A stretch of DNA of 64,000 nucleotides from Hermatobates lingyangjiaoensis (GCA_026182355.1 JAPFBL010000584.1:1-64000); one strand, 5' to 3'. Shown: positions 44,030-57,936, counted from the first letter of the stretch. Made by a program: numbers and translations. The notes: a model not told the origin generated them from the letters alone.

Positions 44030-44445
44030 GAACATTATTAGTTATTAGTTATAAGTTATATTAGTTATTAGTTATGCCAGTTATTAGTTATTAGTTATGT
44101 CAGTTATTAGTTATATTAGTTATTAGTAAAAAGATTTCACATAGAATATACAAAGCTAGCGTATGGTTTTTTACTCTTTCTTATTGTACTCCTTTGTTTC
44201 CCCAAACATCCCTTTCTGGACATTAGTCCTTTCCTGCGCTTACATCCTTTTAAAATACCATTCTTCCCTCCCACTCTTCTCAACTCCTCACCAGATGTTT
44301 TCTGCATCTAGTGTTCAGTTGGGTTTTTGACTCTGACGAAGACCGCTTGTTACGGTTGAAAGATCTTAGTCTTGTTTTCCCATTTCTTATTGTGGTTTAA
44401 TCATCGATTAGTTATTAGTTATGTTAGTTATTAGTTATATTAGTT
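44030..44445. repeat. (ttattagttat)n repeat interrupted by an A-family hammerhead element
   Basis: agttattagttat units at 44035-44125 resume at 44405-44445. Between them is a segment ending in a complete A-family arm (44310-44405). Confidence 0.7.
44329..44371 (+). ncRNA. Hammerhead-ribozyme-like motif, A family
   Basis: GACU, CUGACGA, extra A, GACCG-CUUGUUA-CGGUU, GAA-AG-AU-CU-U, AGUC. Stem I GACU/AGUC is perfect, stem II has five pairs, stem III is AG/CU. At least eleven other arms with this sequence lie in the window. Confidence 0.68.
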
Positions 44446-45254
44446 TCCACCAAAATCGTGAAGATGACGAAATTAGTGTTTCTGAAAATAAAAAGCAAAA
44501 GAAACTTTCAATAGATTTTCATTAAAAAAAAAAAATTTAACCACCATAAGAAAAACATTATGGATTAGTTAACAGAAAATGATATAAACTGAAGCTGAAA
44601 GGCAAGAGAAATGTTATAAATGCAATGTTTCCTAGTGCTGCAGTCTGCTTACTGAACGAGACAGGAATAGACGAATGTGAAACATTAAATGATTTATTCA
44701 CAAAAACAGAACATGTTATGCGACCAACACAATTTCTTTACTCTAACTTATTCTGACTTCACGAATGAAAACGATACCAGCGGCAAATAAATTTATATAA
44801 AGGTAATAAAAAAAAAAGAGTTTAGCAATTTTGTGACATAAAACGAAAATTCAATAATTTCTATCTATTATTTGATGAACTCGTTTCAGGCGGTTTGGCA
44901 CTTAGACTTATTGCACGATTCAGTTTACTCCCTTAGATAAGGGAGAGGGAGATGATTATTGAACATTACTTGTTCATAAGAAATCATAAAATAAATGCAA
45001 CTAATAGAATAAGATTGCACCTCAGCTGAACCAATTAACTTAGAACAGTATTTATCGTTAATGGAAAAACACTTACAACTCAGTTTTTCTTTAATAAAAG
45101 TCAAGCTGTGTGAAAACTAAATATTTAATTGTTTTCTTTTTGTTAATGAATTTGCTTAATGATAGAGTCAATAGTTCAGAAGTGGTTAACCTCCCAATCT
45201 CAGACACCGCGAAGTTTAACGGATAAAGGCTTACACGTGTCATTAATGAAAGGA

Positions 45255-45450
45255 GTAGCCACGTAAACACGTGAAATAACAATCATTGATCAAACCACAA
45301 TATGAAATGGGAAAACAAGACTAAGATCTTTGAACCGTAACAAGCGGTCTTCGTCAGAGTCAAAAACCCAACTGATTCTGACGAAGACTGCTTGTTACAG
45401 TTGAAAGATCTTAGTCTTGTTTTCCCATTTCATATTGTGGTTTGATCATT
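45255..45450. mobile_element. A-family palindromic hammerhead element
   Basis: The left arm (minus) and right arm both keep CUGACGA/UUCUGACGA-type cores and GAAAGAUCUUAGUC. Left terminus is truncated at cgtaaacacgtg. No clear TSD. Confidence 0.75.
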
Positions 45451-45915
45451 AATATTATTGGAAATGAAATATTTTTTTTTATACAATTTTTCGCGACAAC
45501 ATAAATCCAAATCACCAATATATATTCTAAAAGCAATAAAAATCATTTAAGTGGAAAATGCTATTTGAAAACGAAATAGGGGATAACCTTGTCAAGTGTA
45601 AGGAAGGGACTATATCTTTCGCAGACATAATGCGATTTCCGTATATTTCATCAAATAATTGTATTTACTTCCTTCTCTGCTTCGAAATACAGGAACACCT
45701 CTTCTAGGATATAAGAAACATTTCGACAACTTGTAATATCCTATAACACTTATAGGATTTACAAGAACAAGTTTACATTATAATTAACATTAAAACAAGT
45801 TTTTCATAGTTTATAAATATATCGTATAAGGAATGAGTTTGCGATAGGTTCAATCAATTACAATCATTAATCCTTGCCAGTGTACTATGCGATATACACA
45901 TGCTTACATCTAGAC

Positions 45916-46366
45916 CAGTGTTTCCCAAAGTGGGCCGTACCGACCCCCTGGGGGCGGTGCTTTGATATCGGAAGGCAGTAATGCAAAAAGCAGTTGGGGA
46001 TTCTATTTCCATAAATTGAAAATGTTCATGCAATATAATTTCTAAATTTAAGTGAAAACACGACATACAAACTTGTAGGAAACAGTTTCTTAAAATTATT
46101 TGTTTTGATAATTCATTTTTATGTTAAAAGTATATTCTCACCTAACTTTCTTTTATTATGTATTAATTCTTTTGCATAAATATGCTATGGAACAATACAT
46201 CTATTGGATTCTAAATAAATATTCGATTAGTGATTACTTTAATTTAATTATTAAAATGCTACTCATTTGGTTATTTAGGCTAGGATCTGATTATTATCCA
46301 AGGGTGTTGAGTTATAGGTTTATGGACCCAAGGGGGCGGTCACACGAAAAAGTTTGGGAAACAATG
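45916..46366. mobile_element. hAT MITE, 451 bp, with 8-bp TSD
   Basis: Flanks atctagac and gtctagac (7 of 8). Ends are cagtgtttcccaaagtgg and gtttgggaaacaatg. Sister of 29188-29639. Confidence 0.88.
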
Positions 46367-46501
46367 GTCTAGACTAACGTGTTATCTACATTCAAAATGC
46401 TAGCATACATGTGCAATTACAATTAGAGAAGTCACTTAAACAATTAATGACTCAAATAAAAATTTGCATTTTTATTTGAAATCTAATATATATATATATA
46501 T

Positions 46502-46745
46502 AATAAAATAAAAAACGAAGGAAACACACAGAAAGACACAGACATAACTCACATCGATATTTCGACAATCGTCGTCATCAGGAGGTGCGAAGAGCGAAGA
46601 GTCCCGCAGGAAGACAGGGCGGTACCGCCCTGTCTTCCTGCGGGACTCTTCGCTCTTCGCACCTCCTGATGACGACGATTGTCGAAATATCGATGTGAGT
46701 TATGTCTGTGTCTTTCTGTGTGTTTCCTTCGTTTTTTATTTTATT
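46502..46745. mobile_element. D-family perfect palindrome, 244 bp with no spacer
   Basis: Each 122-nt arm is the exact reverse complement of the other around ggtacc (46621-46626). Arms contain cttcgtcctc-type sequence and the core CUGAUGA-C-GAC-GAUU-GUC-GAAA. The region is flanked by (TA)n on the left. Confidence 0.92.
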
Positions 46746-46779
46746 GTAAAAAAGTCCGCTGGACCGTTTCTTTTAATTG

Positions 46780-46807
<28 letters not shown>

Positions 46808-46811
<4 letters not shown>

Positions 46812-47115
46812 CTAAAGTTTATCGGGACTCAGTCAGTTCTTCAGGTTCAAATTAAACTCTCATTGCCAACGTTTCGGTCTTTATTTAAAACCTTTTTCAT
46901 AGGCAGAATTATAAATTTTGAAACAGAAAAACTAAGTATTACATTACAAATTATTTTTCTTTGTAAACTAATTTATAATGTAATACTTAGTTTTTCTGTT
47001 TCAAAATTTACATATCTGCCTATGAAAAAGGTTTTAAATAAAGACTGAAACGTTGGCAATGAGAGTTTAATTTGAACCTTAAGAATTGACCGAGTCCCGA
47101 TAAACTATAGTTTTC
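46808..47115. mobile_element. C-family inverted-repeat element between (TA)n tracts
   Basis: Left arm: actaaagtttatcgggactc, cattgccaacgtttcggtct. Right arm: complement, ending cccgataaactatag. Confidence 0.75.
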
Positions 47116-48140
47116 TTTCTATTCCACGGTCGATACTTTTATCAATATATATATATATATATATATATATAGTTCAATGTAGAAAAAGAAACATCAAAAG
47201 AGAAATCAAAAGCACACACTTACAGTTTCAGTAAGTGTAAGAGACTGTTAAGTGTGTGCTTTTCATTTCTCTCTGTTTCTTTTTCTACATTCAAATATAT
47301 TTGTCCGTTTCGGATCGTATTTTCAACGAAAAAGTATATATATACTTTTACTGGTATATATAAAATATTATTGTGTATAGGGTGATTCATAGGTATTTAG
47401 ATGGTGCTAAAATAAATCGAGACTCAGTCTGTTTCCCAGGCTCAAATCAAACTCTTAAATGTGGACGTTTCGTTTGTAATGCGTCAGCAGTCAGCAGTTG
47501 TATGCTTGTAAAAGGTTTCTACGTAAAACCTTTTATCTTAGGCAAAAGCAAGAATTTATTGAACAAAAAAAAAACCTACATACTTTTACATTACCTCAGA
47601 AGAAACGTTTCGATTTAGTATTGTTAAGATCGTCAGTTGTAAAGTAATGTAGATCATAAGCTATTAGAAACATGCATCACCCGCACTTGCAATATGCTAA
47701 GTATAATCAGAAGGGGCGGGGGGGGGGTTCTACATTTTGACGGCTTACACATTTTGAGGCCCCTCAGTTAAAATTCAGTCCTATACTTTTTTTTAGACTA
47801 ATGTTTAGATGCATGTGTGGGTTTGTAATTTAAGTTTTCCATTTCACCATCCTACAGACCATAATGAAATTCATCAGATACAGAACTTGGTATGGAATAA
47901 ACCCTCTTGATGTACGATACTATAGAATCATGGGGTTGGTACTTTGCATTTTATATTAGATAAGTATTTATTGTTGGTCAATATTGTCTATATTTAAATA
48001 ATATATGATTCAAATTACAAGAAGTTGGGATTACTGGAAGAAACGATATAAAAATTAATGTCATTAAGTTCCATTTGCACTCAGTCATTCCCAAATTTCA
48101 AAATGTTAATTTCATTACAACCTATAGTTATTGAAATAAC

Positions 48141-48645
48141 CAGTGGTGGGATTCAAATTTTTTAAGAACCGGTTCGTGCGAACCGGTGCTTAAAATATTA
48201 TGAGTTCAGAAACTAAATTGTTTAGTTATATATAGGCTATATACATGCGCAAATTACGTTGTCATACATGCACAAGTTACGTGAGTTACGCGACACTTGT
48301 GGAGTTTGATAGTGGGCTAATTAATACAGGTCTTAATAGGGGTTTACGTAATTTTAACAACCAGTTCGCCAAACTTATAATATTTTAAGAACCGGTTCAT
48401 TAAAATATTATTAGTTCGTAAACTAAATTGTTTAGTTATATATAGGCTATATACATGCGCAAATTACGTTGTCATACATGCACAAGTTACGTGAGTTACG
48501 CGACACTTGTGGTGTTTGATAGTGGGCTAATTAATACAGGTCTGAATAGAGGTTTACGTAATTTTAACAACCGGTTCGCCGAACTCATAATATTTTAAGC
48601 ACTGGTTCGTGCGAACCGGCTGAATCCCGGTGAATCCCATCGCTG
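48141..48645. mobile_element. hAT MITE with internal tandem duplication
   Basis: Flanks gaaataac and gaaataag (7 of 8). Ends are cagtggtgggattcaaat and gaatcccatcgctg. A segment of about 190 bp (tataggctatatacatgcgc ... tttaacaacc) is present twice inside. Confidence 0.88.
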
Positions 48646-50751
48646 GAAATAAGTAGTTTATTGAAATATTTTTTTTATTTTTAAATAATAATAATAAAAA
48701 TAATTAACTATCAATTGAAATGAAATGAAATTCCCCAGTTCTTAATTGTTTTTTTAATACTCTCAAATGATGACAATACGATTAACAGCTTGAAGTCCAT
48801 TAATGTTATTTGACAACCCGTAATCAGACACCTGACTAATCTCATTTAATGGCTTTAATAACATGATTAATATCGTTCGAATCGTCTTGATTAGTTGTGG
48901 TTGCTCAATGTGATTTGTGATTTATCACTTAATAAAATTGATGCAAATTGCAACATGATTAGCATTCTAAATGATATTTAACTTTATAATATTGTGATGC
49001 TTGTTCAAATAGCCACCACAAGAGATACAATGAATGAATTTTTATAATTCAAAACATTAAATAGTTCGTTCGGACAACTTATCAAACGATTACAAGAAAA
49101 GAACACGTTGAAACAACATAACAGGAAGGTTGATCGTTTGCCAGCTGAACAGAACTCTTATTCTTTTTCTCTTGACGAAGACGAGGTCGAAATATGGAAG
49201 TGAGTTGTATTGTTGTTTCTATGTGTTGTTTTCTTGTAATCGTTTGATATATATTTATAATGGTGTATATACAAGACTAAAATTAACACTCCGAACTTAA
49301 ATCCTAGAGCATTATATTAATATATCTATATCTGAGTAATAAACATATAAAAGAAGAAATGAAACTTGTGTAAATGTTTCATTAAAGTCAATGATGAATG
49401 ACAAATTTATTTCAAGGAATACACCATGAGGCACTATTAACGAAATTGTTCAATGAGCAAATGACTTAACTGGGCTGTTCAAGCCAGAGAGGGGATTGAA
49501 AAAGGAAGGAGCCCTACACACATGAGAGTCACGGCCACTCAGCGTCAGTGCCGTGACGAATGTGTAATCGGCAAGACGAAACGCCAAGGCGAACCCGCGG
49601 ACTGTGGACCAAGGTGAAATAATACACTTCAAGTTCGACAAGTCATTGCAACATCACAGCTGAACTAACAAGAACACGCTGTCGACTTCGTCAAAAGCAG
49701 CTGTGGTTGGTCAAACAGTGTATACAAGAAACAGTATGGAAAAATGGATTTGGTATAAGATAGTATAAAAATTCGAGTGACACAAACAAGGAGAATATTA
49801 TGGTGGAAATGCTTACGCATGCACCTAAATAGTAATACTGAAATACGTAAAAGATAGAGGAAGCCGGAGGGGAGGGTTTTTTACACGCACCTTTTCATAC
49901 GAGTAATGACGTTTACTTTTACAATACAAGCACCGTAAACGTCATATCAACTACATTATAATGTTTAATTAAATTATTTGTGACAATGACCATACACTTT
50001 ACGTCCCCCCCCCTCTCCGAATATAGGATGCAGCTTTAAAACCCTTAAGTATGATATTACATACGCTAAAACATGCTCATTACACACATATTAAAGACAA
50101 TTTTACTCATTAATACAGAAGAAAATATGTTAATGTTGCAGTATCATAATATTCATTGCTAATAAGTGCTGTAAAACAAAAAAAAATATAAGTTCAGTAA
50201 TCCTACTCTTTAATGACAGTTGAATACTGTCGTTATGTTAAGTCATTCTCTGTGTGATCAGAATAAACGTTTCGTTTACTTTTGTAGTCGCTGTAGCGAT
50301 TGTTTCCTAACCCTTTATATTAGCTGACATTATTATTTTTAATTTACTTTAAAATTATTTATGTACTCTGAATGGCTGAGAAATGTTCGAAAAGACCAAT
50401 GAAAGGCAAACCCGCGAATATGCAGGGACGCGAAAGACAAGCAGCCAATATGCAAGTGTGCCGTACTTGTCTACCAGATATACACAGCCATGTATAATAT
50501 AATGGAGTAAGTCACAGGATGCATATACCTGCTTCATTACTCCTGGATGCTAGTTAAAGGTACAGAGAACGAAATAGGAGCTCAAAATACTCACCAAAAA
50601 AGGTAAAAACAATGTATTGATATTTTGAAAGAAAAAGGAATTCAAAATGACAAATCACTTGCAAGGCTGTCTGTGACTCAAGATATTTAGTCACTGACTT
50701 GTACATATTTATGGGTTACCATGGGTAATTCAACACTTCGCGAGTGGTACA
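48646..50751. other. No gene recognised; one D-type arm
   Basis: A D-type arm pair is at 49085-49250 (cttgacgaagacgaggtcga, gaaatatggaagtgag). The remainder, including a GC-richer stretch at 49450-49600, was not recognised. Confidence 0.4.
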
Positions 50752-51002
50752 CAGCAAGGGTCTTCAACCGGTGGGTCGCGAAAGGGTTAAACGGGGGTCG
50801 CGAAATCTTTGAAATTGTTTATTTTTAAATATATTTATTGTATTATCTATTCGAAACTTTATTAAAGTTACTATTGATCAAATTTATTTTAATTTTCCCT
50901 TTTTTATTTGTTATTAATTTTATTTTTGTTCTCACTAAAGAGTCGCGAATAAATTTTGTCGTCAAAAATGGGTCCCAATGTAAAAAAGGTTGAAGATCTC
51001 AG
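50752..51002. mobile_element. Short hAT-like element
   Basis: Flanks gtggtaca and gtgccaca (6 of 8). Ends are agggtcttcaacc and ggttgaagatctcag, with gggtcgcgaa near both ends. Confidence 0.65.
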
Positions 51003-53180
51003 GTGCCACATGCACGACTGATGTCACCACTACAACACTTCTCATGTGCTATCAGCTATCAGGTGTCAAATGCATGAATAATCGTCATTACTCAGCAAAA
51101 AGCTAATTTTTGGCTTCTTTGAACATTCGCAGGTTACAAATAATATCATAGTATGTTTTATGTATTATATATAACTTCAATGGTATTAAACAAATAACTT
51201 GAATAACAAATCAATTTAATTTAATTCAATTAATAACATAAAGTTCAAAGAGAATATACAAATACACCTTTCCCATATTTCTTAGCGTACTGTTAGTCGT
51301 TAAATAGTGTACTTAACAATGTTAGGTGGCCATGGAAATATATGACTCCAAAAAAACAAGCTTCATAAATATTCTCTATTAAAATTTGTATTTCAGATTC
51401 AAAATAATATGTTATTTTCCTTTCATTCTTATGTATAAGTCTAATAAAACAAAGATTTTATTGCACAAATTAAATGTTTATGGTTACTGTTAAAGTCGCG
51501 TTGTATTGTTATAGTCACGTCTTTAGAACGTGTTTCTTTGAAAACCTGCTCGGCATTAATGCGAAAGCAGTCATACTGCATTGAAGCCGGTCAGAGATAA
51601 ATGGCAAACCACTGCGAGGAAGATCTATTAGGACAGTTCAGAAGAAACTGACAAGTTACGAAAGCCAACGGTGATAAGCACCATTCACTCATCCGACATT
51701 TGGCACGGCTAAATTATTTTGATTACTGAAAAAAAAAAACAATCTAGAGTGATCTGCAACCAACAAGTTAGAGTATTATGCAAACTCTCTGATCTCCAGT
51801 TTAATTAAATAATTTATTTTGAAGTAGTATCTCCAATTCTTTAATTAAAATAGTCATGCTACAGTAGTATGCTGGAATCCAAGGTAACCAGACACATCTC
51901 CCAAGGTGTCGCTACCCAGCTAGAGCAGTGCTAGCTCTTCTAGGAGGCATGGGTAAGATAGTGCGAACTGCTCTGCGAAAGAAGGTGCTAGATATCCGGG
52001 GTAACTTTGAGCATGACTCATGGGGCAGTGCTGGAACTGCAGAGGGTGGGTCGGGCCAATCAATATCTTCATATCATTGGACTATCACAGCAATGCTTAC
52101 TCATCGACATTGCTGTCTTAATGACAAGCATTGAAATGAGAAGCTATATGGTAAGTAAGAGTTGTCCTTGAAAAGCAGCTGTTTTCAACGAAACCCCACA
52201 GCTCTGCTAACAGATGGCCACTATCCCACGACTTCCTTCTCAACCCACAATGTACACCTCTTCTAAATCAAATTCTGTCAATAGAAATGGGCAACCTCTT
52301 TTATACCCAAGGATTAACTACAAATATAAAAATATCAACGTGACACGTAAAAGAAACGTATAAATTACAAACAATTTAAAGACTGGTAAACATCTTTTAC
52401 TTGACAATAACTAACAAACATCAAAATAACACCCTACATATATATAAGGATTAAAGTAAAACGATTGCACGAACTAAACTCACGGGAAGAATACACATAA
52501 AAGAGATTACAAAAACTCACTACTACATTTCAACTGCCTCATCTTAATGTAGAATGATGTGAGTCACTCCGAAGACAAGTGACTCCGGTCAACAGTCATC
52601 ACTTTTTCTCAGCGACTCATCTCTTTAGTTCATGTCCAAATATAAAGTGAATGAACTCTTTTATATGAGTTCTTTCTCTGAATTTAGTTTATATATATAT
52701 ATATATAAGGAAACGTGTAGCGCCATTCGGACGCTAAATATCGGACTCTGTACCTAGGACACATTTTCTTTTCCCAGACAGACTCCTAATACGAGGACTT
52801 CTATTTAACCCTACAATTCACTAAAATGGTTAATTTTTAGATAGTTTATTACAAGTATATATTTATCAAGTAAATTTTGTAAATAAATAACACAGAATTA
52901 ATTATTTAGTATTAACTAACATATGACCATAGTCTTAACAAGATGTTAAAAAAACCAAACCTCAAAGTTAAGAATAAAAAATAAATAGTCTAGTCGAAGG
53001 TTTTGACGAATCAAGATTGTTAGTTCTAATGTAATGTTTAAGATTATATAAAGTAAATATCAATCACTAATTACAAAATTGTTACTTATAACCAGGAAAA
53101 GGGTTTTAAATATAAAACAACAAAAACTTCGACATTCAATGTGATTTTGAACCTACAAAATTAACCGAATTCCAATAGCA
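51003..53180. other. No gene recognised
   Basis: AT-rich sequence with GC-richer patches at 51500-51720 and 51880-52040. A degraded D-type arm lies at about 52490-52680. Confidence 0.4.
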
Positions 53181-53184
53181 TATA

Positions 53185-53500
53185 TATACAAAACTAAAGT
53201 TTATCGGGACTAGGTCAGTTCTTCAGGTTCAAATTAAACTCTCATTGCCAACGTTTCGGTCTTTATTTAAAACCTTTTTCATAGGCAGAAGTATAAATTT
53301 TGAAACAGAAAGTTACATTACAAATCATTTTACAAAGAAAAATAGTATGTGGATTTTAACAACTGTAGCGTGAATGTTGTTTTTTGACTCTGACGAAGAC
53401 CGCTTGTTACGGTTGAAAGATCTTTTCATTTCACATTGTGGTTTGATCATTGATTGTTATTTCACGTGTTTATGTGAAATCTTTTTATATATATTCTCAA
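53185..53500. mobile_element. C-family arm joined to an A-family arm
   Basis: actaaagtttatcgggacta to the cataggcag segment is a C arm. From 53370, gactctgacgaagaccg is an A arm lacking the AGUC side of stem I, with the full tail ttatttcacgtgtttatgtg. Confidence 0.65.
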
Positions 53501-53514
53501 ATTGTCCTTGACCT

Positions 53515-54540
53515 CTTCATTCAACAAAGTATTCCATAAGCTTTTTTTTTTTATTGAGTTGTAGGTCATGGAAATGAATTTCCCTTTATTACACCAACGT
53601 TTCGATGTCTTTATACATCATCATCAGAGGTACAAAACAAGATACTTTCAACAACTATTTACAAATTTAATATAGACTACAATACTAACAATGACAACCT
53701 TAAACATACTTGTTTATAAACAAAAGAAGTATACGGCTATTCCTATTGATGTTATTTAATGTAGAAAGCAACTGTTTCGGATTACCTTGGAGTGAATATG
53801 GATTCTATTTCTTTTTTCGATGCTGTCTAGTTGTAAATACATTTATTTTAAATAATAAATTACCACCAGTCTAACGAATTTTAGTGATTGCTACAGGTGG
53901 CGAGTGTCGTTTGGAGGTTGCACACTCAGGTAAAGTTATTTTATAAACGTTTGACGTAATTAATGTTATTATGAATGGAACTGTGAAAGAATAGTAAACA
54001 TTTATAGTAATATTCAAATAAAATTGTATAGTAACACATAAACTTATTTATTGTAATATTATTTCACAGTCCCATTTATATGACATTAATTACATCAAAA
54101 GTTTATAAAATAACCTTACCTTGGTTCTGCAACCTCCAAACGATATACGCCGCCCGTAAAAATGATAGTAAAATCCTGCAGAGTAGAGTTAATTGTTTAT
54201 GTAAAAACACATTCTTACAATAAAAAGCATAGAAAATAGATATATAATATATATTTACTCTAAGTTAATCCGAAACAGTTAATTTATACATTAAAGAATA
54301 TTAATAGGAATAACCATATATTCATTTTGTTTGTAAACAAGTATTTTTAAGTTTCTACTATTAACATAGTAGTCCATACAGAATTTGTTATTGAAAATAT
54401 TATAGCCTTCTTATGTTTTGTAGTCGTGATGAAGATAGATAAATACATCGAAAGGTTGGCGTAAAAAGGAAAAATTCATTTCCAAGACCTAACCCTCAAA
54501 AAACACATGAAATACTGTGTTCAATTAAGAGGTCAAGATT
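53515..54540. mobile_element. Diverged inverted repeat of about 1 kb (K-like family)
   Basis: ggtcatggaaatgaatttcc and caacgtttcgatgtctttat on the left face tacatcgaaaggttggcg and attcatttccaagacctaa on the right. Inner segments mirror as well. Confidence 0.6.
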
Positions 54541-54559
54541 AAGAATGTTTATATAAACT

Positions 54560-55075
54560 AGAATTTTTAAAAGAACATAGAAAAGAAATCACTGAACTCA
54601 CTACTATATTTCGATGTCCTCGTCTTCAGGAAAAGATGTGAATCGCTCCCAAGGCTGATAACGACTGACTTGGTGTTCGAACTGAAGCACTCAAACAGTG
54701 TAGCCAACTTTCGGAGGAAAGGTAGACAGGGAAGATAAAGAGATAAAAGCCAAATAAAAATTAAAAATGAAAACATTTAACTAAAATAAAATTAAAAGCT
54801 GATAACAACTTTAAAAAAAAAAAAATCAACGATTGAGGTTAAGCCCAGGAGCCGATCTACCGCCCAGATAAGTGCTTCTTCTGAAGCTCTCAGAGTGACT
54901 TTCGAATTAGTCTGATTATATATATATATATATGTATATATATTTATAGAGTAACAGTTTGCTTCTCAACGCGAGTACTTCGCACTTCTTCCCGATGACG
55001 ACGGATGTCGAAATACCGAAGTGAGTTCTGTAGTGACTTTCTGTGTTCTTTCCTATGTGTTAAAGTTTATATATA
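54560..55075. mobile_element. D-family arms separated by diverged sequence and (TA)n
   Basis: Left arm actcactactatatttcgatg and cctcgtcttcagg. Right arm gatgacgacggatgtcgaaa and gaagtgagttctgtagtgac. Confidence 0.6.
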
Positions 55076-55704
55076 CATATAAAGTATAAACAAATGTTTT
55101 GTTATCTGGACCACATATATTCAACACTATTTTTCTGTATGAAGATATTTTGTAATGTTTTTAGTTTTACGAGCTGTTTAACTTCATTTATCGCCTTATG
55201 TTTGTTTCCTTACTGTAAATTAATTTTTGAACCAGAATTCCTTTTAATGTTCAGCATTTCTAGTTGATCACAATGCAGATCTAAGGATTTAAATGGACAC
55301 AGAGAGACTTGACACTGTGCTGTTCAGAATAACGTCGACGGTTAGCAGGAAGGTAGCCGCTTCACAGAACACCAATTGACTGAGTGACTCATTTCACCCT
55401 CCTTGTCTTACGTCTGCAGGCGTTGTCCTCTTTTAATGTAGCCTTCATTAGACAATTATACTTCCATTTATATTATAACCGCCTTCGTACATTATTCTTT
55501 TAGGAATAGAATTAGAAGTGCTAAATTATATTCAGATTAAGAATTTGTTTATTTTCTCAAACAACTAAATATTAATTTATTTTTAAAATATATTAATTCA
55601 TTTATTTAAAACAATTCGAATATATTTATTGAAATAAAGGCCCTGGTCGTCTGATAATATTCTAGTAACTCTACTGTATGATGATATGTAATAGTATATA
55701 ATAT

Positions 55705-55835
55705 ATACTATCAATATTCAAACCACAAAAAGAAATGAGAAAAAAGTTTTAAGATCTTTCAACCGAAACAAGCGGTCTGCGTCAGAGTCAAATCCCAACT
55801 GATGGGTTTGACTCTGACGAAGACTGCTTCATTTT
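55705..55835. mobile_element. A-family element, partial
   Basis: Minus-strand arm gatctttcaaccgaaacaag, then a short spacer and the start of the plus arm (gactctgacgaagactgctt), broken off at (TA)n. Confidence 0.65.
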
Positions 55836-55844
55836 ATTCTAAGC

Positions 55845-55875
<31 letters not shown>

Positions 55876-56024
55876 ATCATTAAAATTAACCGCAGTCTCG
55901 GCATTCACGATCTTAAGACTGAGAGATTCGATCCTACGAACTAACCTCCTGCTAACAGGGTTCAACTGGAAAAGGAGATGGCAAGTGACATGTTAAATTA
56001 AAATCGATGACTCATGCTTAGCCA

Positions 56025-56220
56025 TTGCTATAAATAGATTAAAAGGAGAGTACAGGTTAATATAAAGAGAAGGTCAAAGGTCAATAATGAACAAGAAACA
56101 AGCGGTTAGAATAAATGTATTATATCTAAGTTTATTCTAACCGCTTGTTTCTTGTTTGTTCATTATTGACCTTTGACCTTCTCTTTATATTCACCTGTAG
56201 TATACTTTTAATCTATTTAT
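56025..56220. repeat. Palindrome, family not seen elsewhere
   Basis: Mirror arms of about 85 bp with gagaaggtcaaaggtcaata and caagaaacaagcggttagaa. No hammerhead core found. Confidence 0.7.
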
Positions 56221-57936
56221 AATGCCTTTAGTTTATTACCACTGTTTATATTTCGCAAATATTAAACAAAATTTATTTTTGTTACATTTATATATAATAA
56301 ATTTGTGCTACTGTAATCGGCGAGTATGCAAGCCAGTGGGCTACCCTGGTTCCATATTATTAAACGTAAATATTAAATTAAAACAAATTTTTTTTATTAC
56401 ATTTATATATAATACATTTGCACTACTAAGTCACTTGCTACCCTGGCTCCAATTTTGGGAATATAGCAATAATTTTCTTTTATTTAACATTATTCAGGTA
56501 ATAAATAATATATATTTAATTTCAGGTCTCTATCTCTACGGAAAATGGGTGAACAAAACAAACAAACTCACAAACTTTATATGTAGAGAAGGTACTACAT
56601 ACATATCATATGACACATGTACCCCTGACTATATTATAGTAATTCTACTGTATGATATTGTGCAGCATGCAATGACTATCGCTGACTATATCATACTGAG
56701 GGTGAAACGATATCTCAAAATTTCCACTTTCGAAACTACGCGTTTTGAACACCTAATGTAACTGTGTAACATTGGGTTACATGTAATTGCGTAACATCTA
56801 CAATATAAATTAACAGTTACAATAATAAACCAGAATTATATGCAATAAAAAATTGTTTTGTATTTAGATTTTGAATTATCCATTTACCCGAGTATGACTA
56901 AATACCACGCTATCTCGGATTGCTCAACTAAGGAGTGACTGCATTATAGAACACTACTTTACAATATGCAAAATGATGTAAGAATGATGAATCATATTAC
57001 AGCAGCTCCACTGTATGATAACATAAGAGATTTATAACTGATTAAATTGTAGTAACTCTGTTATATGTGATTATGCAACACGGAATATATTCAAGTAAGT
57101 TCTGAATATAATCTTTATGATTATATCGGTAGGAGTTATTTTGTTTTCTACTTTACAGTGGTAACAAGTTAACCATAAACTGGAAGTATGTTTTGTTTTC
57201 ATTTGACTTTCGTTGTGAATAGACGAGTCAGGCGTTACAACCCGAGGCTGCTCACAGTTAGCCTTACTTCTGTAATAATCACTTTCAAAATGTAATAATC
57301 AAAATCACATAGAGTTAAGGCAGGTTTCAACATATTTGAAACACTACAGCCAAAAGAAAACAAAAAAAACAAACGATTTCTCTGAGGGTAGAAAGTCAGT
57401 TATCAGTGACTGATAAGAAAGGTAGACATTAAATGATTCATTAACTCGTGATGAGGTGATTGACAAGCAGCGCATGCGCAGAGCCGGGATGAGCAGTCAG
57501 GAGAAAGCAGGCTCTAGCCTTGTCGCCCAGGCTTTCCCTGCCTCGGTCACTCCACAAAACTGAGTCAAGTTTGGTAAATTAACAGTCGATATCTTAATAT
57601 CAAACTATTCAAAGTAATGAAATAAGCATGGATACTTTTGTTTCAATTTGAAAGTTTGCTTTGTCCCTGCACTTCAGCCAATAATAGATCGCTGTACAGA
57701 TCCACACGAGATATCCAACTTTCCCCATGAAGAGTCCTCAAACCCAAAGCAAAACATTTGAAACTTAATCAAAGACACTAATCAGTTTTACAGAACTTCA
57801 GCCATGATGATGATGCATTACCCGTGTCGCATAGCTGTCCTTTCGCAAAGGCATGTGTCTTCTTCATATGCCTCTAGCAGCCCTGACTTCGCAACCATCA
57901 ACAGTATAATATTTATTTTTAATATTAATTTATGAT

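Noticed and set aside
56222..56761. Open frame of 179 codons on the plus strand, the longest in the window
   Set aside because: Very AT-rich, with an internal repeated segment (two copies of a ttacatttatatataat stretch), and it ends in a B-element-like remnant (cgttttgaacaccta). No family recognised; most likely chance.
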